A stretch of 64,000 nucleotides of DNA, from positions 62,001 through 126,000 of the forward strand of contig CAXBFG010000002.1 in assembly GCA_963975155.1 (NCBI GenBank), written 5' to 3'. The translations under genes and the position numbers were made by a program. Each line of letters starts with the position of its first letter. Positions within the stretch are counted from its first letter, which is position 1. The DNA comes from UBA5109 sp963975155 (GTDB lineage: Bacteria; Pseudomonadota; Gammaproteobacteria; Pseudomonadales; Pseudohongiellaceae). Shown piece after piece: positions 1 to 6,936 of the stretch. The notes beneath the pieces are model-generated. The model did no database searches, was not told the origin of the DNA, and saw nothing but the letters and a program-made list of their open reading frames with translations.

Positions 1-908
1 TGCATGCCCAGGGCGCCGCGTTCTTCATCATCGGCCACAGCCTGAATCATGGAGCCGAAAATATCGGGGTTGATCTGCTTCCAGTCCAATGTGCCTACGT
101 GCAGTAAATACGAGCGAGCTATTTTGGTGAGGCGTGGCACGTCGGTGCTGCCGGAAAACAGTCCACCGTTGACATAAGGGAAGCCATCTGCCCAGGAGCG
201 GATGCCAGTGCTTTTGCGATCTGAGGTAAGCGTATTCATCGAGCGAAAGATTTCACTGATCACCTCGTGGGTGTTGGAGGAGTCTTTCGCGCTCATCTGC
301 CCGATGGTGGCGGTAAACAGGTTGTCACCATTGAATATGTCGGTATCTTCCGCAAAGAAGCAAAAAATCAGCCGCGCCATAAAGTGATTCATATCATGGC
401 GGCGCTCCGAGGTGCCCCACTCGGGATTGTTTCTTAACAGCTCTACATACAGGCGGTTCAGGCGGCTGGTGGCGCGAATATCAAAGGCACTTTCGCGGAT
501 TTGTTTGACCGTGGTGATGCCTGCCAGCGGCAGGAAAAAGCCGAAGTGATTGGGGAAGTCTTTATAGTAACAGGCTACCGTTTCACCAGAAATCAGGTCT
601 TCCGCCTCCAGGCTGATGCCATCGGTTGCCAGAATAAACTTGGCTTTGGCCCTGGTGGTTGCCGGGCTGGCTTTTAACGTATTTAAGGTGACGGTGACTT
701 CACCTTCCGCGCAGACAGCGATATGAATGTTATTGCGTTGTAATATCGCGCCTTCAATATCGGAAGCATTGGACGTGCCGCTTTGCAGGCGCTTGATGGT
801 GGTGGTCTTGTTGCCGAAGGCCTCCAGAAAAGCATAGGGAAAGCTCGCTGCAACAAATGCTTGCTCGGCTAAATTGCTAATCGCTTCTTCTATTTCTACG
901 GCGTTCAA
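1..908 (-). CDS. MmeI-like restriction-modification enzyme (methyltransferase), 5' part only
   Basis: The frame is open for 302 codons and runs off the left edge. It begins with TTG at 908, directly after an in-frame TAA, with GGAG nine bases upstream, so TTG looks like the true start. Motifs seen are FCFFAEDTDIF near residue 187, FPYVNGGLF near 242, NPDIFGSM near 281 and GALGMH at the edge. In MmeI-type (type IIL) single-polypeptide enzymes these lie in the N-terminal nuclease and helical spacer regions, just before the adenine methyltransferase domain, whose start is the GxHYT segment. The role would be host DNA modification plus restriction, but the methylase and target-recognition parts are outside the window, so intactness cannot be judged. 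Related families such as BREX PglX or DISARM methylases are a less likely alternative. The family call is from motif recognition only. Confidence 0.8.
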   Translation of the reverse strand, partial: MNAVEIEEAISNLAEQAFVAASFPYAFLEAFGNKTTTIKRLQSGTSNASDIEGAILQRNNIHIAVCAEGEVTVTLNTLKASPATTRAKAKFILATDGISLEAEDLISGETVACYYKDFPNHFGFFLPLAGITTVKQIRESAFDIRATSRLNRLYVELLRNNPEWGTSERRHDMNHFMARLIFCFFAEDTDIFNGDNLFTATIGQMSAKDSSNTHEVISEIFRSMNTLTSDRKSTGIRSWADGFPYVNGGLFSGSTDVPRLTKIARSYLLHVGTLDWKQINPDIFGSMIQAVADDEERGALGM

Positions 909-1259
909 TTAGTCTAGCTCCACTTTTGGTTTCCGCTCTGGCCTCCACTCTTGGCCTCTACAGTGCCGCAAGCCCAACCCTCAATAAACGACATATCATT
1001 AGCTCAATGATAAATTACACCCATCTCCATCTTGTTGTCTGGGTGCTGCTTTTCTTGCCATGGGTCGTTGCATTTCTGAATGCTGTCCAAGAGCGGAGTT
1101 TACCGGCAAATGGCGGGTGATGCCTCCTTTGCCTTTAATTCATAAACCTCTCAATGCAATACTCCCAGTGAGTGCTGAAGTGGGCCGGGATCTTGGCTTG
1201 CCTTGGGTTCATTCCGATACTATATTCATAATTATTATTTATGAATACAGAGGCATGAT
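909..1259. other. Intergenic region between divergent R-M gene and parD
   Basis: No convincing gene in about 350 bases on either strand; the short frames here lack protein-like sequence. The right end holds the parD operator palindrome, and the left end the ribosome-binding site of the R-M gene. A loose GGCC...AGTGGAG motif recurs just upstream of the R-M start. Confidence 0.6.
1223..1247. promoter_or_regulatory. Palindromic operator-like site upstream of parD
   Basis: Perfect 9-base arms TATTCATAA and TTATGAATA are separated by 7 bases and end 12 bases before the parD start. ParD-type ribbon-helix-helix antitoxins bind such palindromes to repress their own operon, so this is the likely autoregulatory operator. 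The AT-rich core may double as a -10 region. Confidence 0.6.
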
Positions 1260-1508
1260 ATGGCTAACACCAGCCTGAGTCTTGGAGAGCACTGGGAAGC
1301 ATTCATCAAGAATGAAATCGCCAATGGTCGTTACGGCTCCGCAAGTGAAGTCGTCCGTGATGCACTGCGTACACTGGAAGAACGCAAGCAACGTCTGGAG
1401 CTGTTAAGAACGCATCTGGCAGAGGGAGCACGCCAGGCGAAAGCCGGTGAGTTTATTGAACATTTTTCCATGGATGGACTGATTGATGAGCTGGACAAGG
1501 AAACCTGA
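1260..1508 (+). CDS. parD: ParD-family antitoxin (type II toxin-antitoxin)
   Basis: This 82-residue protein has the ParD layout: an N-terminal ribbon-helix-helix DNA-binding segment (TSLSLGEHWEAFI, residues 3-15), the family signature GRYGSASEVVRDALR at about 23-37, and an acidic, extended toxin-binding tail. It would neutralise ParE, a DNA gyrase poison, and repress its own operon. AGAGG lies 6 bases before the ATG at 1260; an ATG at 1255 is out of frame. The start of parE overlaps its 3' end by 23 bases, but parE is cut off by an early stop, so this antitoxin appears to be orphaned. The divergent R-M gene suggests a defence-rich or mobile neighbourhood. Confidence 0.88.
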   Translation: MANTSLSLGEHWEAFIKNEIANGRYGSASEVVRDALRTLEERKQRLELLRTHLAEGARQAKAGEFIEHFSMDGLIDELDKET

Positions 1509-1581
1509 ACTCCTGTATCGCATTACGCCGCACGCACATCAGGAAATGGACATCCTTGCTTATTTCGAACGGTCTGAATAG
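1486..1581 (+). pseudogene. parE: Truncated parE toxin remnant
   Basis: In the +1 frame, overlapping the end of parD, an ATG at 1486 opens 31 codons. They encode a typical ParE N-terminus: the basic start MSWTRKPELLYRITPHA, then QEMDILAYFERSE where ParE proteins usually read L-x-x-I-A-x-Y. A TAG at 1579-1581 ends the frame. Functional ParE toxins are about 90-105 residues and need the C-terminal strands, so this product should be inactive. No continuation was found in the other frames before the next gene starts at 1614, so the rest looks deleted rather than frameshifted. Confidence 0.7.
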
Positions 1582-1613
1582 TGTCGTTTAATGTTCCAGC
1601 CGTAAGGGAATTT

Positions 1614-3380
1614 ATGAAAAAGTTTTTCCGACAAACAGCATTAGTATTGCTCCCCTGCTGCCTCCTGCTGCAGCCGGTTCAGGCTGCCGATGCGCCCTGG
1701 GTCAGACTCACGACACCGGAGTTCACCGTGCTTTCCCAGTTGGATGAAGCAGCTACTGTAGTTTGGGCTGAAGATTTTCAGCGCTTTATTGCCGCGCTGG
1801 GTCAGGTGATCGAGGTCGATGAGCGGGCCTTGCCGCCGCTGGATATTGTGCTCTTTGACAGCGCGGATGACTTCGCGCCGTATCGGGCGAGCACGCGCTC
1901 CGGCACGGTCAATGACCTGGTCGGCTTCTTCTCGAACCAGGGCAGCTGGAGTGTGATCGGGCTGCCGGTCAATAACGGCAATGTCAGTTCACAACAGGTT
2001 ACCTACCATGAGGCCGTGCACTGGTATTCGAGCATGTTGCTCGGGCGTTACCCCTACTGGTTTACCGAAGGCATTGCCGAGGTGTTTTCGACGCTGGTGA
2101 TCGATGGCGACGCGGTGCGCTGGGGCGCGGCGGTTACGGATAATGTCGCTTATCTGCGTGAGTCCGGTCTGCAACCGATGGCCGATTTCTTTGCCGTGTC
2201 GCGTGACTCGGCGCTGCATGAGGTCGGTACCTTTTACCCGCAGGCCTGGCTCTTTGTGCATTATCTGCTGTTCGGCGAGCCGGGTCTGAACCCTGCCGGG
2301 CTGATCAGACTGGTCGAAGACGTAAACAGTTCGGGTAGGCGCAGCGCGCTGGAGGAGGCTCTGGGGCTGACGGATGAAGATCTGGATGCCGCACTGGCGG
2401 CTTATCTGGCTGCTGGTAGCTTCCCGACCGACATGTTCAATGTACCGGCCGACGACCGTATGCTGGAAACCGGCATCGCTACAGCAGCCGATGCCGAGAG
2501 CGCCCTGGCGAAACTGGCGATTGCCGGTAATAACATCGAGCTGGGCTTCGATCATGCCGAGGCACTGCTGGACCTGGAGCCGCGGCAGGCCAACACCTAT
2601 GACATCATCGCCGAGGTCGCGAACCGGCTCAATGACCGTGAGATGCTCGAGACCGCCCTGAACAATGCCATCTTGCTGAATTCGAACAATGCCAAAACCT
2701 ATGAGCTGCAGGCGGCCTTCCTCTGGGAAGAGAACGAAGACAGCAACACCGGCACCCTCGCACCCGAAGTTGCCCGCCAGATTGCCGACCTGCTGACACG
2801 CTCGATTCTGATACAGCCTTTCCGGCTCGAGACCTATCTGGCCTTTGTGCGGGTGCTGCCGAATATCATGAACGCGACGGATGTCGACTTCGATGCCATT
2901 GAACTGGGCAAGGCACTGTTCCCGGACGAGGGCATCATCCTGGTCGGCGAGGCAATGCTGAGTGCCCTGGCCGGCAACTACGATCTGGCGATGGCGCTGA
3001 TCGAGGAGGCGAATGACGAGGCCTATCAGATTGCCAGTAACAATCGCGCCTTTACCCGCATGGTGTCGGAATTTGTCCGGGTGACCGGCATCGCCAACAG
3101 CCTGCAACTGCTATACGGCGATGGCCGTTATGCCGATGCCGTGCAATACATCGACGGCATCCTGGCCAATGAGCAGATGCCGGGCAATATCCGCGGCTTC
3201 CTCACTGCGCAGCGGCGCAACATGCTCTCGAATGAGCGCATTGCCGAGGTCGAAGCCCTGCTGGCGGATAACGAACGCGAAGCGGCCCGCCAGCTGCTGC
3301 AACAGATGCTCGAAGAGGATGGCCTCACACCGGGGGCACAGGATTATGCCAGAAGCACCCTATCACTACTGACACCCTAA
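1614..3380 (+). CDS. Secreted gluzincin-like metallopeptidase with TPR-like C-terminus
   Basis: The 588-residue protein starts at ATG 1614, with AAGGGA six bases before it and a clear Sec signal peptide ending near VQAADA. A longer in-frame GTG start at 1581 would bury the signal peptide and is less likely. Zinc site HEAVH occupies residues 132-136, followed by FTEGIAE at 151-156, whose glutamates are candidates for the third ligand, as in gluzincins (peptidase MA-like or DUF1570-like proteins). The second half is helical and reads as degenerate TPR repeats. The likely role is periplasmic or extracellular proteolysis; the substrate is unknown. The gene is visibly richer in G+C than most of the window. 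It converges with the carbonic anhydrase gene, with a hairpin between them. Confidence 0.72.
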   Translation: MKKFFRQTALVLLPCCLLLQPVQAADAPWVRLTTPEFTVLSQLDEAATVVWAEDFQRFIAALGQVIEVDERALPPLDIVLFDSADDFAPYRASTRSGTVNDLVGFFSNQGSWSVIGLPVNNGNVSSQQVTYHEAVHWYSSMLLGRYPYWFTEGIAEVFSTLVIDGDAVRWGAAVTDNVAYLRESGLQPMADFFAVSRDSALHEVGTFYPQAWLFVHYLLFGEPGLNPAGLIRLVEDVNSSGRRSALEEALGLTDEDLDAALAAYLAAGSFPTDMFNVPADDRMLETGIATAADAESALAKLAIAGNNIELGFDHAEALLDLEPRQANTYDIIAEVANRLNDREMLETALNNAILLNSNNAKTYELQAAFLWEENEDSNTGTLAPEVARQIADLLTRSILIQPFRLETYLAFVRVLPNIMNATDVDFDAIELGKALFPDEGIILVGEAMLSALAGNYDLAMALIEEANDEAYQIASNNRAFTRMVSEFVRVTGIANSLQLLYGDGRYADAVQYIDGILANEQMPGNIRGFLTAQRRNMLSNERIAEVEALLADNEREAARQLLQQMLEEDGLTPGAQDYARSTLSLLTP

Positions 3381-3426
3381 GGATTCGTCTGAATTTATGC
3401 TTACTGCCTTGTTTGCAGACAATTCA

Positions 3427-3454
3427 TAAGGGCAGCAGCCCTTACACTACTTTT
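3427..3454. terminator. Hairpin between convergent genes, possible terminator
   Basis: Perfect 7-base stem TAAGGGC/GCCCTTA with loop AGCA, followed on the + strand by a broken T-rich stretch (CTACTTTTACTTT). It lies between the stops of the metallopeptidase and carbonic anhydrase genes. The weak U-tract makes termination uncertain. Confidence 0.4.
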
Positions 3455-3473
3455 ACTTTCCCTATCCGCAGGC

Positions 3474-4223
3474 TCAGTTAGCGTCGACGACCCTGGCGTG
3501 CAGGGCCTGAATATGTCTGGCGTTATTGCCCTCCAGAATATTGATGTGCTGTATCTGTTCCGGAGCGGCCTGATGGATGTCCTGCATGACCAGCCAGGTG
3601 ACCGTCTCGGTATAGGGTGGGGTCGTCAATGAGCCTTCGTAATGAAAATAATGTCCGGAAAAATCCAGCAATTCTTCGGCATTTATAGAGCTGCCAGGCA
3701 GGTCACGGGTTTCGCCGGCGCGTTCCGGAACCGCCGCCAGGATATCCTCCAGTGCCGGACTTTCCCCGCCTTCACGAAACAACACGCTGATGACCATGTA
3801 GCTGTCGGGCTCATCATTGCGGGTATGCACCATGTGCATTTCCATCGGATAGGTGACACCGTCGACCTGGTGTTCGGAAGGCGTATGGAAATGAATTTGC
3901 TGAAGGGTGAAATCCTGGCCGTCGAAACTGGCAAGGCTGCCGTCATCAATGATGGCCTCCACCGTATGTCCCAGGTTGGCGATATGGGTGCCTGATTCAC
4001 GATATTGCAATGCAACCTGGTGACTGCCGGTCACGGCGCGACTGGAAAGAATGTTGATAGGTGACTGGGCGGAGCCCTTGTCCTCCGCCACGTTGTAGGG
4101 TAATCCATTTTCCGGACCACCTTCCTCATGCCCGGCGGCTTCCTGCGCCATGACGCCATTTGCCAAAGCACCCCATAGCAGCACTGCCACCAACAGCAGC
4201 GGTCGTTTTACTCTTATAGCCAT
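3474..4223 (-). CDS. Alpha-class carbonic anhydrase, periplasmic
   Basis: The product is 249 residues from the ATG at 4223, preceded by GGAGGAG six bases upstream; an upstream in-frame ATG at 4319 would place 32 residues before the signal peptide and is rejected. A signal peptide ends near VMAQEA. The alpha-family core is present: QSPINI near residue 50, zinc ligands H111 and H113 in the IHFHTPSEH motif, H130 in EMHMVH, and SLTTPPYTE with the threonine that orients zinc-bound hydroxide. It interconverts CO2 and bicarbonate in the periplasm. It appears to be monocistronic. All catalytic residues I can place are conserved, so activity is expected. Confidence 0.92.
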   Translation of the reverse strand: MAIRVKRPLLLVAVLLWGALANGVMAQEAAGHEEGGPENGLPYNVAEDKGSAQSPINILSSRAVTGSHQVALQYRESGTHIANLGHTVEAIIDDGSLASFDGQDFTLQQIHFHTPSEHQVDGVTYPMEMHMVHTRNDEPDSYMVISVLFREGGESPALEDILAAVPERAGETRDLPGSSINAEELLDFSGHYFHYEGSLTTPPYTETVTWLVMQDIHQAAPEQIQHINILEGNNARHIQALHARVVDAN

Positions 4224-4414
4224 TACCTGCTCCTCCAAAAGTCTTGCACAGGCTCGCATATTACCAGCGAATGCGAACACTCGTTTGGGGTAAATCAATT
4301 CCAGCAAGCGGAAAGCCATAAACAGTACAGCGACTACCTTAAGATTTCCTTAAGCCTGAGCTAGAAGAATCCAGAGAGGAATGTTGCTTCGGACGAGAAA
4401 ACATAACTACATTC

Positions 4415-5638
4415 TTACTCAGGCTCCTCCGTTCGCGGATCCAGCTGCAAGGCCCCCTGCGCAGCAGCCGTTGTAGCAGCCTGAAATTTTGAAAAGTGAT
4501 CCGGCGCGTGCTCACGTAAACGAATCAATACCATCACCAGCAAGCCGCCTATTCCCAGAATAAAGGCATTAAACAAAAAGAAAGCCGCAGGCCCAAACCA
4601 ATACATCACCTGTGCCGCAGCCAGGGGGCCGACGATTGAACCGGAGGCGTTCATTACCAGCAGGCCGGTGCCAACTTCCAGAAACGATTGGTCTTTTATA
4701 TTGTCACTGGCATGTGCCAGACACAAAGCCTGAATCGGCATCACGCAGGCGCCGAACAAAAACATCAGCACGGGTATCGCAACGGCCGGTGCCAGCCAGG
4801 CAACAAGTGACACGAAGGCTCCCACCAGCATCACGCCGGCAATAATCACACGCCGGTCACGCCGGTCGGAAAAACGCCCCAGCGGCAGTAACGAAACCGC
4901 CCCGCCGGCTATGCCCAGGGCCATCATCGAAGAGATTGCACTGATATCCATGCCCATCTGTAAGCCATAGGCTGGTCCCAGGGTGTAATAAACAGCAGCA
5001 ACTATCCCCGCCGTAACAGCACCCAGTGCGGCAACCCGCGAAGTTTTCACGACAAGCATGGGTGAGAAGGCAACCGCAGGGATGCGTGCGGGCTGGGATG
5101 TGCGTGTAACACAAATCGGAATCGAGGCCAGCACAATCAGCAAGGCGGCAATAATAAACAGATCCGACCCTTCTACAGATGATACATTGAGCAGTAGCTG
5201 CCCACCGGCCATAGCCGTCAGCACGATGGCCGTGTAAGCGCCCAGGACACTACCGCGAACTTCATTCTCTGTTTTTTCGTTGAGCCAGCTTTCCACAACC
5301 AGATACAAACCTGAAATGGAGAGCCCGGTGATAAAACGCAGTATCAGCCAGATAGCAAAGGCATTGGTCAGGGCCAGCAACAGTATGGCACTGGTCATCA
5401 GGGCGGTAAGCGTTGCAAAGCTGCGTATGTGCCCGATGCGGGCAACGAAACGAGGCACAATGACACAACCTGCCAGATAACCAATAAAGTAGAGTGAACC
5501 AAGAACGCCGACAGTTAAACTGCTCCAGCCCATCAGCTCTGCTCGCAAAGGGAACAAGGCCAGTTGCAGACCGTGCCCGGTCAGCAGCAAGGCGACGCCA
5601 ATTAATAAGGTAGATACTCGAAGCACACTGGCAATCAC
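4415..5638 (-). CDS. MFS transporter, YcaD-like
   Basis: The 407-residue, strongly hydrophobic protein has about twelve membrane segments in two sets of six. GYLAGCVIVPRFVARIGHIR at about 53-72 fits the MFS loop 2-3 signature region, and LGRFSDRRDRR in the second half is its counterpart. RFITGLSISGLYLVVESWLN at about 101-120 is typical of the YcaD-like group. The start is GTG at 5638 with AGGAAAG six bases upstream. It should sit in the inner membrane and move a small molecule by proton coupling; the substrate cannot be told. No catabolic or resistance neighbour points to one. Confidence 0.85.
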   Translation of the reverse strand: MIASVLRVSTLLIGVALLLTGHGLQLALFPLRAELMGWSSLTVGVLGSLYFIGYLAGCVIVPRFVARIGHIRSFATLTALMTSAILLLALTNAFAIWLILRFITGLSISGLYLVVESWLNEKTENEVRGSVLGAYTAIVLTAMAGGQLLLNVSSVEGSDLFIIAALLIVLASIPICVTRTSQPARIPAVAFSPMLVVKTSRVAALGAVTAGIVAAVYYTLGPAYGLQMGMDISAISSMMALGIAGGAVSLLPLGRFSDRRDRRVIIAGVMLVGAFVSLVAWLAPAVAIPVLMFLFGACVMPIQALCLAHASDNIKDQSFLEVGTGLLVMNASGSIVGPLAAAQVMYWFGPAAFFLFNAFILGIGGLLVMVLIRLREHAPDHFSKFQAATTAAAQGALQLDPRTEEPE

Positions 5639-6000
5639 GTAGAACTTTCCTGCTGACCTGATGAATTTAAATTATGAGCACAACAGCTTAAGCCTTAACT
5701 CTGCGCACCTGCCTGTAACTGCATACGATGATCACTGCAGCTTTGCCTATGCAGCGATGGCTGTGAGTGTAACAAACTCTGGCGCGAATTTTATGTGGCT
5801 GTGTTTGCCCTCAGGCCAAACAGCAGTAAAGAGCAGGAAAAAACTGGCAAGTGTTGAAAAAAGTTGGAAAAAGTTGGAGAAACTTGGAAAGCACAGAAAG
5901 CAGCCGGCTAAAAACCGGTTAAAAAAGTGCTACGGATGTATGGCGAGCCCGGTAGTCGATGCCGGCTTGGCTGCTTCTTTATTCCGAACAGTCAGCGCAA
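5639..6000. other. Intergenic region, no convincing gene
   Basis: A + strand frame (5661-6038) exists, but its product is low-complexity, lacks a ribosome-binding site and runs into the 3' end of the opposite-strand barrel gene. The region holds a short 10-base tandem repeat (5851-5890) and presumably the promoter of the MFS gene. Confidence 0.5.
5851..5890. repeat. Four imperfect copies of a 10-base unit
   Basis: Consecutive decamers GTGTTGAAAA, AAGTTGGAAA, AAGTTGGAGA and AACTTGGAAA give A-tracts phased at one helical turn. Such phasing is known to bend DNA; any role here, about 210 bases upstream of the divergent MFS gene, is inference. Confidence 0.6.
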
Positions 6001-6777
6001 TCAGAAATACCAATATGCAGAAAAAACGAGCGAATTAAACCAGGCGAAGTTATATACCTCATCGCCATCGACACCGCCTTCCAGCATTCGATAACCCAGG
6101 CTAAGACCCCAGTCATCATTCATGGCATAGTTGAGTTTGCTGCTGATATCGAAGGCTCTTCCCGGGCCACCGGCCAAGCCATCGATATCCGCAAAAACCG
6201 ACCAGCGTTCGTTAAACTGATACCTGCCGGCCAAATATAGCAAAGGCACAAAACCAACATTTGCATCGCGACTGCTGGTATTACCTTGTTGCAGCCTGAT
6301 TTCGGCATCGCGGATTTTACCCGTCAGGCCAAACCAGACATCCGCTTGATCACTTTCATAATAATGATACTGATAGCCGACCCGCCAGGAATTGAATTTA
6401 TACTTAATTCTCAGCTCTTCCGTGTTCGAATAATTCTCACCAGCAAAACTGATGGGCCTGGCTGAGCGGCCCTGCTCCGTATAGGAAAAAGGCGACAGCA
6501 CAACACGCAGCCCATGCTTATGATTGAAATGATATTCCCCGTTCAGCCGAACCTGCCCCCAGGGGCCATCGCCGACGATATCTTCTGCTGAAAATCGTGT
6601 ACCAAACAGATCAGATGGAATCTGGATGCTATTCTTATTCTGCCAAACGGCAGCTGTTTCGATTTCAATTCTCCCTGTATAAGTTTGCGCCACGCCAGGC
6701 TGGCCGGAGCTAATAAATAGCAGCAGCAAAGCCAGGCAACATTGTGTGATTTTGCTTTCTAATCTCATTTTGAACAT
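6001..6777 (-). CDS. Outer-membrane beta-barrel protein of unknown function
   Basis: The product is 258 residues (255 if the second ATG, at 6768, is used); neither start has a strong Shine-Dalgarno. A signal peptide ends near GVAQTY. The mature part alternates polar and hydrophobic residues in short strands, is rich in Tyr, Trp and Arg, and ends in AYWYF with a C-terminal Phe, the signal for barrel insertion by BAM. Eight to ten strands would fit its length. Strand-like segments such as EELRIKYKFNSWRVGYQYHY lie at about 120-140. No family is recognised. It stands alone between the MFS gene and the divergent amine oxidase gene, which gives no hint of its substrate. Confidence 0.7.
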   Translation of the reverse strand: MFKMRLESKITQCCLALLLLFISSGQPGVAQTYTGRIEIETAAVWQNKNSIQIPSDLFGTRFSAEDIVGDGPWGQVRLNGEYHFNHKHGLRVVLSPFSYTEQGRSARPISFAGENYSNTEELRIKYKFNSWRVGYQYHYYESDQADVWFGLTGKIRDAEIRLQQGNTSSRDANVGFVPLLYLAGRYQFNERWSVFADIDGLAGGPGRAFDISSKLNYAMNDDWGLSLGYRMLEGGVDGDEVYNFAWFNSLVFSAYWYF

Positions 6778-6936
6778 CTCAAAGACCGGGTCTGAAACTG
6801 GGTTGGCTATGCTGTGATAATACGGCCAAAGCCAGGCTTTGGATCATTAACTCCAGGCACATAACGACTCCTGCCGCTTTACACTGAATGGGAATAGTCA
6901 CACAGTTATGTAATGATGACCCCAGAGGAAATTCTT

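Noticed and set aside
1989..3107. 372-codon open frame on the minus strand
   Set aside because: It is fully antisense to the metallopeptidase gene, an effect of its G+C-rich codon pattern. It has no signal, domain or ribosome-binding site of its own.
5661..6038. 125-codon plus-strand frame
   Set aside because: Low-complexity Lys-rich product, no ribosome-binding site, and it overlaps the 3' end of the barrel gene.
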